39,108 nt of DNA from Glaciecola sp. UBA1851 (GCA_002338515.1 DDIL01000014.1:1-39108), one strand, 5' to 3'. Positions 1 to 7,633 are shown, counted from the first letter of the stretch. Program-made: numbers and translations. Notes: a model not told the origin generated them from the letters alone.

Positions 1-246
1 GTCTTATTACTTGCAGAAGTAAAAGTTCTTAATAGGATAAAGAATAAAAATACCATATTTTTAATAGATGACATTTCTGCTGAGTTGGATGAAGACAAAA
101 GAGAAAAGTTTATAAATGCTATATTGGAAAATGATGCACAAGTTTTTATTACAGCAATAGAAAAACAGCAGGTATCATTTTTAGATAAATATAAAAACAA
201 AAAAATGTTCCACGTGAAACACAATCATGTGAAAGAGGAGAGATAA
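1..246 (+). CDS. recF: DNA replication and repair protein RecF, C-terminal part
   Basis: Reading frame 1 is open from the first base to a TAA at 244-246 and gives 81 residues, the C-terminal end of RecF; the start lies outside the window. RecF is an SMC-like ATPase that binds gapped DNA and helps RecO and RecR load RecA. The segment LIDDISAELDEDKR (about residues 21-34 of this fragment) is the Walker B and D-loop signature of RecF, followed by QVFITAIE, the usual last beta strand. The stop overlaps the gyrB start by one base (TAATG), which implies translational coupling. The recF-gyrB order is the standard arrangement downstream of dnaA-dnaN, so the replication origin is probably a few kilobases to the left. 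Confidence 0.93.
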   Translation, partial: VLLLAEVKVLNRIKNKNTIFLIDDISAELDEDKREKFINAILENDAQVFITAIEKQQVSFLDKYKNKKMFHVKHNHVKEER

Positions 247-2660
247 TGTCCGAACAAAGCTATGATTCATCAAGTATAAAAGTATTAAAAGGATTAGATG
301 CAGTACGCAAACGTCCAGGTATGTATATTGGCGATACTGACGACGGTACAGGTCTCCACCATATGGTTTTTGAAGTGGTCGATAATTCAATAGACGAAGC
401 CTTAGCTGGGCATTGTTCTGATATTACTGTTAAAATTCACTCTGATAACTCTGTATCTGTTACTGATGATGGAAGAGGTATTCCTACAGAAATTCATGAG
501 GAAGAAGGAGTATCAGCTGCGGAAGTTATTATGACCGTACTTCACGCTGGAGGTAAATTTGACGATAATTCATATAAGGTATCCGGCGGTTTGCACGGAG
601 TTGGTGTATCGGTAGTAAACGCATTATCTAAAAAGCTTCAATTAATTATAAAACGAAGAGGCGAAAGGTTTGAACAAGAGTACAACATGGGTGTACCTGT
701 TTCTCCTTTAGCACCTGTTGGTAAAACTGAATCAACTGGTACGACTATCAGATTTTGGCCAAGTGAAGAAACCTTCACAAATGTTGTTTTTCATTATGAT
801 ATTTTAGCTAAAAGAATAAGAGAATTATCCTTCTTGAATTCGGGTGTGTCTATCACACTTGAAGACGAAAGAGATGGTCGTAAAGATAACTTCCATTATG
901 AAGGTGGTATAAGAGCTTTCGTTGAATATCTAAATACGAATAAAAACGTTGTTCATAACAAAGCATTCTATCTCAGCACAGAGCGCGAAGACGGAGTTTC
1001 TGTAGAAGTGGCAATGCAATGGAACGATGCGTTCCAAGAAAACATATTTTGTTTTACCAATAATATACCTCAACGTGATGGCGGTACCCATTTAGCTGGT
1101 TTTAGAGGTGCATTAACTAGAACTCTGAATAATTACATGGAAGCTGAGGGATATAATAAAAAGAATAAAACATCAGCTAGCGGTGACGATGCGCGAGAAG
1201 GACTAACGGCTGTTGTATCAGTTAAAGTTCCAGATCCAAAATTTTCGTCACAAACAAAAGATAAATTAGTTAGCTCCGAAGTTAAATCTGCAGTTGAAAC
1301 AGCTGTTGGAGAAAAATTAGTAGAGTTCTTACAAGAAAATCCAACTGACGCGAAAACTATCGTCAATAAAATAATTGATGCTGCGAGAGCAAGAGAAGCC
1401 GCTCGAAAAGCGAGAGAGATGACGCGTCGTAAAGGTGCATTAGATCTTGCTGGTTTGCCTGGTAAATTGGCTGATTGCCAAGAAAAAGATCCTGCTTTGT
1501 CTGAACTATACATAGTGGAAGGTGACTCTGCTGGTGGTTCGGCTAAACAAGGTCGTAACAGAAAAAACCAAGCCATACTTCCATTAAAAGGTAAAATATT
1601 AAATGTTGAAAAAGCTAGATTCGACAAAATGTTATCTTCACAGGAAGTAGCAACACTAATTACTGCGCTAGGGTGTGGTATTGGTCGTGATGAATACGAT
1701 CCAGATAAATTAAGATATCATAGCATCATTATCATGACCGATGCTGATGTTGATGGTTCACATATACGAACCTTACTGTTAACTTTCTTCTATAGACAAA
1801 TGCCAGAGATGATTGAAAGAGGTCATATCTTTATAGCGCAACCTCCTCTCTATAAAATCAAGAAGGGTAAACAAGAACAATATCTGAAAGATGATGATGC
1901 ATTAACTAACTTACTGACTAGTATAGCGGTTGATAATGCGTCTTTATATGTTAGTAAAGACGCGCCAGCTATTCAATCAGTTGCGCTTGAGAACATGGTT
2001 AAATTGTATCAATCAACCATGATAATGATTGACCGCATGCACAGAAGAATGCCAAGGTCACTTCTAGTTCAACTTATCTACACTAATCCTATTACGCAAG
2101 AAACATTACTAGATAAGCCAACGTTAAACACGCTTGGCGAAGACCTAGTCGCCAAATTATCTAAAAATGACGATGATTCCCGTTCTTTTGAATACTCAGT
2201 TGTTCTTTCTGAAACCAATACAAATGAATTGGTAATTACTATGAAGCAGCATGGCATAGATTATGATTACCATATAAATGCTGATTTTATTAAGACGCCT
2301 GAATACGAAAAAATTAGAAGTTTAAATGAAACCATTAACGGTTTAATGGAAGAAGGTGCCTATATTCAGAGAGGCGAAAAAACATTACCTGTTACTGAAT
2401 TTAAAGAAGCGTTAGAGTGGTTAATGGCAGAAGCGAAACGTGGGCAATATATACAGCGTTATAAAGGTCTAGGAGAAATGAACCCGGAACAACTATGGGA
2501 AACCACTATGGATCCTGAGTCACGTCGCATGCTGCAGGTTACTATTGAAGATGCAGTTGGTGCTGATTTATTATTTACTACTCTAATGGGTGATCAAGTT
2601 GAGCCTAGACGTGAATTCATTGAAACCAATGCGCTTAATGTAGAAAACTTAGACGTTTAG
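246..2660 (+). CDS. gyrB: DNA gyrase subunit B
   Basis: ATPase subunit of DNA gyrase, which introduces negative supercoils as an A2B2 tetramer. At 804 residues it is the same length as the E. coli protein and collinear with it throughout. The GHKL ATPase domain occupies about residues 1-220 (EVVDNSIDEALAG, DDGRGIP, GGLHGVGVSVVNA). The transducer follows, then the TOPRIM domain with EGDSAGGSAKQGRNRKNQA (about 424-442) and the metal-binding DADVDGSH (about 498-505). A domain of roughly 170 residues typical of gram-negative GyrB is inserted before the conserved tail QRYKGLGEMNPEQLWET. The start ATG at 246 overlaps the recF stop and has an AGAGGAG ribosome site just upstream. No frameshift or missing catalytic residue is seen. 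The QGRNRKNQ region is where quinolone and coumarin variants are read; it looks wild type. Confidence 0.98.
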   Translation: MSEQSYDSSSIKVLKGLDAVRKRPGMYIGDTDDGTGLHHMVFEVVDNSIDEALAGHCSDITVKIHSDNSVSVTDDGRGIPTEIHEEEGVSAAEVIMTVLHAGGKFDDNSYKVSGGLHGVGVSVVNALSKKLQLIIKRRGERFEQEYNMGVPVSPLAPVGKTESTGTTIRFWPSEETFTNVVFHYDILAKRIRELSFLNSGVSITLEDERDGRKDNFHYEGGIRAFVEYLNTNKNVVHNKAFYLSTEREDGVSVEVAMQWNDAFQENIFCFTNNIPQRDGGTHLAGFRGALTRTLNNYMEAEGYNKKNKTSASGDDAREGLTAVVSVKVPDPKFSSQTKDKLVSSEVKSAVETAVGEKLVEFLQENPTDAKTIVNKIIDAARAREAARKAREMTRRKGALDLAGLPGKLADCQEKDPALSELYIVEGDSAGGSAKQGRNRKNQAILPLKGKILNVEKARFDKMLSSQEVATLITALGCGIGRDEYDPDKLRYHSIIIMTDADVDGSHIRTLLLTFFYRQMPEMIERGHIFIAQPPLYKIKKGKQEQYLKDDDALTNLLTSIAVDNASLYVSKDAPAIQSVALENMVKLYQSTMIMIDRMHRRMPRSLLVQLIYTNPITQETLLDKPTLNTLGEDLVAKLSKNDDDSRSFEYSVVLSETNTNELVITMKQHGIDYDYHINADFIKTPEYEKIRSLNETINGLMEEGAYIQRGEKTLPVTEFKEALEWLMAEAKRGQYIQRYKGLGEMNPEQLWETTMDPESRRMLQVTIEDAVGADLLFTTLMGDQVEPRREFIETNALNVENLDV

Positions 2661-2684
2661 TTTATAATTTATACACTGCTGTAT

Positions 2685-2713
2685 AAAAAGGTGCTATTAA
2701 TGCACCTTTTTTT
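2685..2713 (+). terminator. Rho-independent terminator of recF-gyrB
   Basis: A 10-bp stem (AAAAAGGTGC pairing with GCACCTTTTT) closes a 7-base loop and ends in a run of T, 25 bases after the gyrB stop. It should end the dnaN/recF/gyrB transcript. Confidence 0.88.
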
Positions 2714-2831
2714 GTATTACCCAAGATGATGAAATGAATACGTTAAAAGTGTAAAAATCATTTAATAATCTTTGATATGTTTCGATAACCTTTACGTATC
2801 TATTTCGTTTTAAGCCAATTAGTGAGAATCA

Positions 2832-3752
2832 ATGTCAACATTAACCCATCTACAACAATTAGAAGCTGAAGCCATTCATATACTTCGAGAAGTAGCAGCA
2901 AGTTTTGAAAATCCTTGTATGTTTTACTCTATCGGTAAAGATTCAACGGTTATGCTGCACTTAGCAAGAAAGGCTTTTGCACCAAGCAAAATACCTTTTA
3001 CATTGCTGCATATTGATACCACATGGGAGTTTCATGAAATGGGGACTTTCAGAGACAATCTTCAAAAAAAGTTAGATTTTGACTTAGTTGTGCATATAAA
3101 CCAGGAAGCTCTAGATTTGGGCGTGCATCCAATTGAATCTGGCTCAGTTAAATATAACGACAATATGAAAACTATTGCATTGAAACAAGCTGTTGATGCC
3201 GGCAAATATGATGCAGCGCTTGGCGGGGCGAGGCGTGATGAAGAAAAATCGCGTGCCAAAGAACGCGTTTTTTCTGTAAGAAACGAACATCACCAGTGGG
3301 ACCCTAAAAGCCAGCGGCCTGAATTGTGGTCAATTTATAACTCTCAAATAGATAAAGGTCAGTCAGTAAGAGTCTTTCCATTATCTAACTGGACTGAATT
3401 AGACATTTGGCTCTATATATTAAAAGAGCAGATAGATATTGTGCCGCTTTATTTCGCGAAAGAGCGTATGAGTTGGATCGACGAAGAAAGTGGACAACTA
3501 CTAGCACTTGATGACGACCGTATGCTTCCTTATTTAACCCCTAAAGAAAAAGAATCGTTAAAAGAGCGCATGATACGATTCCGCACGTTAGGCTGCTACC
3601 CTCAAACGGGCGCTGTACTGAGCGATGCCGATACACTTGAAGGCATTGTAACGGAAATGATTACCAGTAAAACCAGTGAGCGTGAGGGTCGTTTACTAGA
3701 CAAAGATCAAACAGGCTCTATGGAAAAGAAAAAGCGAGAAGGTTACTTCTAA
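2832..3752 (+). CDS. cysD: Sulfate adenylyltransferase subunit 2 (ATP sulfurylase small subunit)
   Basis: CysD is the catalytic PP-loop subunit of ATP sulfurylase, which makes adenosine 5'-phosphosulfate from sulfate and ATP at the start of assimilatory sulfate reduction. At 306 residues it matches the family length (302 in E. coli). The PP-loop is FYSIGKDSTVMLHLARKAF (about residues 31-49). Further family blocks are GGARRDEEKSRAKERVFS, the FPLSNWTELDIW segment and the C-terminal TSEREGRLLDKDQTGSMEKKK, so the protein looks complete and functional. The family works with the GTPase CysN, normally encoded immediately downstream. Here no cysN follows: the next 837 bases hold repeats, then an opposite-strand gene. 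CysN must come from elsewhere, or this is a leftover copy. The ribosome site upstream of the ATG is only modest (AGTGAGA). Confidence 0.95.
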   Translation: MSTLTHLQQLEAEAIHILREVAASFENPCMFYSIGKDSTVMLHLARKAFAPSKIPFTLLHIDTTWEFHEMGTFRDNLQKKLDFDLVVHINQEALDLGVHPIESGSVKYNDNMKTIALKQAVDAGKYDAALGGARRDEEKSRAKERVFSVRNEHHQWDPKSQRPELWSIYNSQIDKGQSVRVFPLSNWTELDIWLYILKEQIDIVPLYFAKERMSWIDEESGQLLALDDDRMLPYLTPKEKESLKERMIRFRTLGCYPQTGAVLSDADTLEGIVTEMITSKTSEREGRLLDKDQTGSMEKKKREGYF

Positions 3753-4122
3753 CTCTGGCCGTCAAACTTCCGAAATTTGGTTACTTTTTAAATACAAATT
3801 ACGAGAGTCACTTATCAAAAGAATATATTCTTTTATAATAAAGGGCTATTTGCATTCTGAGGTTGGGAAACCTATTTTGGTCCTACTATGCAAAAATGTC
3901 AGTAAGTTGGAAATTGATTTTTGAGGTACGCTGAGCGCAAAAGATAGTGGGTTAACGCTGAGCGTTTTCGGAAAGTATTATCTATTGTGACTGACTGCAA
4001 ATAGCTGCCGTTTAATTTAAGGCAACAATTCGACATTTAATGGGTAAATTGTTGCTTTAGTTGATTGGCAAAAATCATCCAGAAGCCGACATAGCTATAC
4101 CTCAAATGTATAAACATCCTAG

Positions 4123-4148
4123 GTCATTCCCACGAAAGTGGGAACCTC
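4123..4148 (+). repeat. REP-like palindrome, copy 1 of an inverted pair
   Basis: Imperfect palindrome GTCATTCCCACGAAAGTGGG followed by AACCTC. The stem TTCCCAC/GTGGGAA has a GAAA loop. It pairs with the inverted copy at 4233-4258. This GTCATTCCC...GGGAA type is a common dispersed extragenic palindrome of gammaproteobacteria. Confidence 0.85.
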
Positions 4149-4232
4149 TAAAACAGCTTAATAAATATAAGAAAAGCCAATTTCAAAAAAGCTTAAATAC
4201 GTTGTTTTTTATAAATCACGCCTTGATTGCGG

Positions 4233-4258
4233 GAGGTTCCCGCTTTCGCGGGAATGAC
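4233..4258 (-). repeat. REP-like palindrome, copy 2 (inverted)
   Basis: Read on the minus strand it is GTCATTCCCGCGAAAGCGGG followed by AACCTC, the same sequence as copy 1 except for one stem base pair changed on both sides (CAC/GTG in copy 1, CGC/GCG here). Similarity to copy 1 continues outward through CATCC. The two copies sit head-to-head about 85 bases apart, like a BIME/REP doublet, and lie wholly within the 3844-4488 element. Confidence 0.85.
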
Positions 4259-4297
4259 GACATGGATGTATCTAATAAATAGTGCACAATCCGTCCA

Positions 4298-4359
4298 GAA
4301 ACTGCCTCTTAGCAGACCACCGCCTGCGCGGTGGTGACGGGCAGGAAACTGCCTCATAG
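4298..4359. repeat. Second palindrome class bracketed by a direct repeat
   Basis: The hairpin ACCACCGC-CTGC-GCGGTGGT (4316-4335) has a perfect 8-bp stem and is GC-rich in an AT-rich neighbourhood. It is bracketed by the direct repeats GAAACTGCCTCTTAG (4298-4312) and GAAACTGCCTCATAG (4345-4359). A small hairpin GGCAG-GAAA-CTGCC overlaps the right repeat at 4340-4353. It is probably a third short element nested within the larger one. Confidence 0.7.
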
Positions 4360-4589
4360 AAGCCTTTCAAATGTGGAAGGGCGAGTAACCCCTAATCGCT
4401 ACATTGCCAACCTACCAACTTTTGCACAAAACAGAATTTTTACCAATTCTGCTTAATAGTTAATTGCAACCTCACAATGCAAATAGACTAATAAAGTAAC
4501 TCTATTTCGTTTGGCTAAACAAAAGTACAACAGCCCAATTAAAACCTTCTACTGTATTTAATTGTTTGTTAACAGTGTTAGAAATGAGC

Positions 4590-5711
4590 TTATGGCATTT
4601 TTACTATTAGCCCTTTGGTGGGCGCTATTTTACCATTACAAATATCTACGAATAGTTCCTGAAGTCCTTCTAATCCGTTAATCTCTTGCATTTCGAGCCA
4701 ACTTCTACATTGAGCATAACTATGCGTTAAATATTGCGTACATTCTAAATCAAATGCTTGCATGCCGTTTTCTTCTATTTTCTTTTGAATTTGACTAGGT
4801 GCGAAAAACATGTGAGTTCTATCTTTAATATAAAATAAGTCGTTCGTAAACGAGTCTTTATGCGTAATACCAACCTTCGAACAAAACTTCATATTATCTT
4901 CAAGTTTGTGATGCAGTTGACTAATCACTTCTGAATTACCAGACATATCTATGATCACAGACGCTTTAGTATTGTCAATTTGCTCTAAATTAGAATAATC
5001 CACAACATTGTCATACAAGTCGAGTTTTTTTACAGCAGTAACATTTCGTATACTTGTTACACCTATTTGATTGAGTGCTGACTTTTTGTCTTTGATTCCA
5101 TATGCTAAACCGATGCTAGTTTTACTCGATGCGCTCAATAGAATGGCCTGTTCCGCACCAAACCAATCATGCTCTTCAAAGAAATCGTATAAAGCATAAG
5201 AAGTAACATGAAGAGGATAAAGTAGCATTCTTTCATTTTCATTTTGCAGTATATCAGACGCAGACATTGTAGAAGGGTGTATTACTTTCCTATAAATATT
5301 GTAAGCTACGGGTAAGTGGGCTCTATGCTTACTACTTTCAATAAAAACCTGATCAGTAACATTAGATGGTTTCATGACTAAATGGTTAGCCGGGGGAAAA
5401 TAACCAAAAAATCGTTCACCAATTTCAACATCATCGTTTTTAGATTCGATTACAATAGCAAATCCCCAAACAGGAATAACCCCCCAATCTGATAAAGCGT
5501 CGCCATTATTACCTTTGGCGTCAGCTAAAGGCGGGAAAAATTGCCAATAACCAAGCTTATCACCCGCTACTGCATAAGTTATATTGTTAGATGTAACCGC
5601 AAACTTTTCAATTTTCACTTTAATAGCTTTATCTTCTAGCGCCTTATCTGCAGAAGAATCGACAATGTTAGATTTTTCAATCTTTGTTTTAACTATTTGA
5701 AATTGTTTCAT
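4590..5711 (-). CDS. DUF2855 family protein (MDR/quinone-oxidoreductase-like)
   Basis: A 373-residue cytosolic protein without signal peptide or membrane segment. The N-terminal block KIEKFAVTSNNITYAVAGD followed by LGYWQFFPP (about residues 34-60) and the later GFAIVIES and GERFFGYFPPANHLVM are characteristic of DUF2855. These proteins resemble the medium-chain dehydrogenase/reductase fold but lack a clear glycine-rich NAD(P) motif. Here ILLSASSKTSIGLAYGIKD (about 190-208) takes the place where that family usually has its nucleotide-binding loop. No substrate is known to me. The start is supported by GAGAGG seven bases upstream of the ATG. The gene is isolated: its 3' end abuts the 3844-4488 element and it is not in an operon with the PEP-CTERM gene, which has its own terminator between them. 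Confidence 0.8.
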   Translation of the reverse strand: MKQFQIVKTKIEKSNIVDSSADKALEDKAIKVKIEKFAVTSNNITYAVAGDKLGYWQFFPPLADAKGNNGDALSDWGVIPVWGFAIVIESKNDDVEIGERFFGYFPPANHLVMKPSNVTDQVFIESSKHRAHLPVAYNIYRKVIHPSTMSASDILQNENERMLLYPLHVTSYALYDFFEEHDWFGAEQAILLSASSKTSIGLAYGIKDKKSALNQIGVTSIRNVTAVKKLDLYDNVVDYSNLEQIDNTKASVIIDMSGNSEVISQLHHKLEDNMKFCSKVGITHKDSFTNDLFYIKDRTHMFFAPSQIQKKIEENGMQAFDLECTQYLTHSYAQCRSWLEMQEINGLEGLQELFVDICNGKIAPTKGLIVKMP

Positions 5712-5942
5712 GAATACCTCTCTCTATAGCGCTACAAACTTTTAATTTTATGAATGTTAAATTGCTACAATAAAATAATCCTACAGGGAAAGTCCTCTTG
5801 TCACTACTTTATAAAGTCTAGTCACAAGTATTACTTTTATGAATTGTAATTAACGAATTATTTTAAGGAGTGAATGCTTATTAACGCGGCTGTGAAAAGA
5901 AGATTATGAGTTTTTATAAGCTAAATAAGTATTCGAATGACC

Positions 5943-5974
5943 AATAAAAAAGCTGTACTCAATAAGCACAGCTT
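5943..5974 (-). terminator. Rho-independent terminator of the PEP-CTERM gene
   Basis: On the minus strand AAGCTGT...ACAGCTT forms a stem closed over GCTTATTGAGT and is followed by TTTTTATT. It lies 30 bases after the stop codon of the PEP-CTERM gene at 6004. Confidence 0.85.
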
Positions 5975-6003
5975 CTTCTACATTTTACCAAGTAAGCTTG
6001 GTT

Positions 6004-6606
6004 CTATTTTCTACGTGCTACTACTAAACCAGCTAAACCTAGCCCAAGTAATACGAATAACGACGGCGAAGGTACTGAATTTGTTAGGTTATCTGCGCTT
6101 AGTACTTTAGCGTTGCCACCGTCAATTGAGAATAGGAAGCTGTTGCCACCGCTGTTACCATTTTCAGCCCAGTATAACTCAACAATGTTTTGTCCAGCAT
6201 TGATATTAAGACCCGTTGTATCAAACACTTGAGAGCTATTGAAGTTTCTAGACCACCAAAGGTTTTGGTTCGCGTCGTTTACCAATGTACCGTTTAGATA
6301 AAGTTCCGCGCCTCTTCCTGCATCTAGACCAGCAAAAAAGTCCATTACTCTATTCTTAGAGCTAGTGAAGTCCATAGTTAACTTATAAATAGTGTCATTA
6401 AACTGAGACCCGTTATAAAGCAATACGTCTGATGGTAATGCTTCTGAAGTAATGTCAGCTACATCAATACCAGCGAATGCTGCTTGTAAATCAATGTTCG
6501 CATTACCAAAAACGGCGTCTGCTCTGTCTACAGTTATTAAAGAAGCGTTAGCAGTAGTAACGCATGTGAAAAATAGTGCCATTAAAGCGATAGATTTAAA
6601 TTTCAT
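6004..6606 (-). CDS. PEP-CTERM sorting domain-containing exported protein
   Basis: A 200-residue protein with a signal peptide (MKFKSIALMALFFTCVTTANA) and a C-terminal sorting tail: a VPSPS motif, a hydrophobic LFVLLGLGLAGLVVA stretch and a basic RRK end. This is the three-part layout recognised by exosortase, which cleaves and anchors or releases such proteins at the surface, often with exopolysaccharide. The usual PEP glutamate is serine here. The middle (about residues 60-170) is a beta-rich ectodomain with LYLNGTLVND, WWSRNFNSS and ELYWAENGNSGGNSFLFSID, resembling PEP-CTERM proteins with a Cys-Cys-X-Gly segment; the cysteines are absent, so that comparison is tentative. I chose the ATG at 6606 rather than one 18 bases upstream because AGGA sits eight bases before it and the signal peptide then begins directly. 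No exosortase gene is in the window. Confidence 0.85.
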   Translation of the reverse strand: MKFKSIALMALFFTCVTTANASLITVDRADAVFGNANIDLQAAFAGIDVADITSEALPSDVLLYNGSQFNDTIYKLTMDFTSSKNRVMDFFAGLDAGRGAELYLNGTLVNDANQNLWWSRNFNSSQVFDTTGLNINAGQNIVELYWAENGNSGGNSFLFSIDGGNAKVLSADNLTNSVPSPSLFVLLGLGLAGLVVARRK

Positions 6607-6661
6607 TATGTACATCCTCATCATAAACTACGAAATTGTTGTTTGGTTTCAAATATACCTA

Positions 6662-6677
6662 AGCAATCACCGTGCCA
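6662..6677 (-). promoter_or_regulatory. Sigma-54 (RpoN) promoter of the PEP-CTERM gene
   Basis: On the minus strand TTGGCACGGTGATTGCTT matches the sigma-54 consensus TGGCACG-N4-TTGCT, with GG and GC separated by 10 bases. It lies about 56 bases upstream of the chosen start codon. Regulation of PEP-CTERM genes by RpoN with the PrsK/PrsR two-component pair is known in other bacteria. The enhancer-binding site of such an activator cannot be identified here. Confidence 0.8.
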
Positions 6678-7039
6678 ACAATTAAATAACTGTATTTTAT
6701 GCTTTTTTTTAATAACTTTAATAATAGTGTAAAAATTATCAACATGCATACCTTTAATATAATAAAATATCAGCTTTAAACCATTGTATTTCATAATGTT
6801 TTTAAAAGTCCGTATTTCTGAGTATAACTATTACGAGACATTTATAATATTCTACTGCCGCAAGTTTAAAAATACTCTTTATAATACAGTCAGTTGCTAT
6901 GATTTTTGATTTGATGATATTTTTGGTAGTTATTTTAATGTATACCTCAAATAATACCAATACGCCTGTTATGTTATATCTATTATTAAAAACGATTCTT
7001 TGAATGAAATATTTGCTGGTTATTATCTGTCTTTAACTA
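6678..7039. other. AT-rich intergenic region upstream of the PEP-CTERM gene
   Basis: Very AT-rich, with no credible ORF. It would contain the upstream activator sites for the sigma-54 promoter. I see no clear repeat or terminator in it. Confidence 0.6.
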
Positions 7040-7303
7040 GGGTCTATTGCTCTTTGCTGTATGAATTTTGTTCATTCTATGTGCTTAACGATCGCGACAC
7101 ATGTTCGCAGGTGCAGTTATTCTGCATCAAGAGCATGTAACAAAGAGCGTGGAGCCCATAGGATGAACCCTGTGGGCAGCGCTTGTGCATTATTTATACT
7201 TCATCAGCGGAATTTCATGTAGATTACTACACTTCAATTCCACTTCTTCGTCTAAATAACGCACAAACTGCTGCAAAATCATACAGCAAAGAGCAACAGA
7301 CCC
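7040..7303. mobile_element. 264-bp MITE with about 30-bp terminal inverted repeats and TA flanks
   Basis: The left end reads GGGTCTATTGCTCTTTGCTG. The reverse complement of the right end reads GGGTCTGTTGCTCTTTGCTG. The match continues through TATGA and TTTTG with one substitution and one indel over about 31 bases. TA dinucleotides directly flank both ends (7038-7039 and 7304-7305), as for Tc1/mariner-IS630-type insertions. An internal stem GCCCATAGG/CCCTGTGGGC lies near 7152-7178. There is no coding capacity. The right end is 39 bases from the nrtS start, so the element has displaced or replaced the upstream region of nrtS. Confidence 0.82.
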
Positions 7304-7342
7304 TAAAGCAAAACTTGTGAAAATAGTTAGTAAGAGGAATAA

Positions 7343-7621
7343 ATGCAGTTTATTAATAACAGGCAACTTAAAGAGTATGGAATTGGCGCATTACAACCCG
7401 CTTTGTTAAGACGCTCCATTATTATTGCACTAGTTGTTGGAACACTCTTAAATGTCATTAATCAAGGAGAGGTTTTCTTTAGTTTAGAAGTTGATATTGT
7501 AAAGGTTGTTTTGACTTATCTTGTGCCGTTTTGTGTATCGACTATTTCTGGGAGTTTGGCTTATGTGGCTTGTAGCAATAAACTAAACAATATTCATACA
7601 GCAAAGATCAACAAGCCCTAG
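7343..7621 (+). CDS. nrtS: NrtS-type small nitrate/nitrite transporter
   Basis: A 92-residue membrane protein with two predicted membrane helices: about residues 28-41 (IALVVGTLLNVINQ) and 50-75 (VVLTYLVPFCVSTISGSLAY). The motif VVGTLLNxINQG followed by LTYLVPFCVST is that of the NrtS family, small proteins reported to carry nitrate or nitrite, often found as partial-length units that must oligomerise. AAGAGGA lies six bases upstream of the ATG. No nitrate reductase gene is nearby. The gene stands alone behind a MITE and converges on the lipoprotein gene with only 12 bases between the stop codons. Confidence 0.8.
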   Translation: MQFINNRQLKEYGIGALQPALLRRSIIIALVVGTLLNVINQGEVFFSLEVDIVKVVLTYLVPFCVSTISGSLAYVACSNKLNNIHTAKINKP

Positions 7622-7633
7622 TATAGCCAAGAA

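Larger units (their letters stand above)
3844..4488. mobile_element. 645-bp non-coding element with terminal inverted repeats and 8-bp target duplication
   Basis: The left end (3844-3865) begins GGCTATTTGCATTCTGAGG. The reverse complement of the right end (4467-4488) begins GTCTATTTGCATTGTGAGG. The two 22-base ends match at 20 positions. The perfect 8-base direct repeat TAATAAAG flanks the element at 3836-3843 and 4489-4496, which is the signature of a transposition event. No transposase can be read inside: the only longer open frame (4061-4282) is formed by the internal REP-like palindromes. It is therefore a MITE-like or decayed IS derivative. A further inverted copy of the end motif (TGCAAATAGC) lies at 3996-4005. 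The motif ACGCTGAGCG is repeated at 3928 and 3955, and a hairpin occupies 4022-4055. An 8-bp duplication is compatible with several IS families; I do not assign one. Confidence 0.8.

Noticed and set aside
1133..1627. A 164-residue minus-strand frame inside gyrB
   Set aside because: Fully antisense to a conserved part of gyrB, with no ribosome site or recognisable family.
3817..3834. AAAAGAATATATTCTTTT as terminator of cysD
   Set aside because: It is a perfect palindrome but entirely A/T except for one G-C pair on each side and has no loop, so it is a poor terminator.
4061..4282. A 73-residue open frame downstream of cysD
   Set aside because: Its sequence is a translation of the two REP-like palindromes (SFPRKWEP and GSRFRGND), a well-known kind of false protein.
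3753..4589. Remnant of cysN after cysD
   Set aside because: I looked for the GTPase P-loop region (VDDGKSTLIGR) and nearby motifs in all frames and saw none.
6452..6685. A plus-strand 77-residue frame over the PEP-CTERM signal region
   Set aside because: It overlaps the sigma-54 promoter and the signal peptide of the real gene and has no family resemblance.
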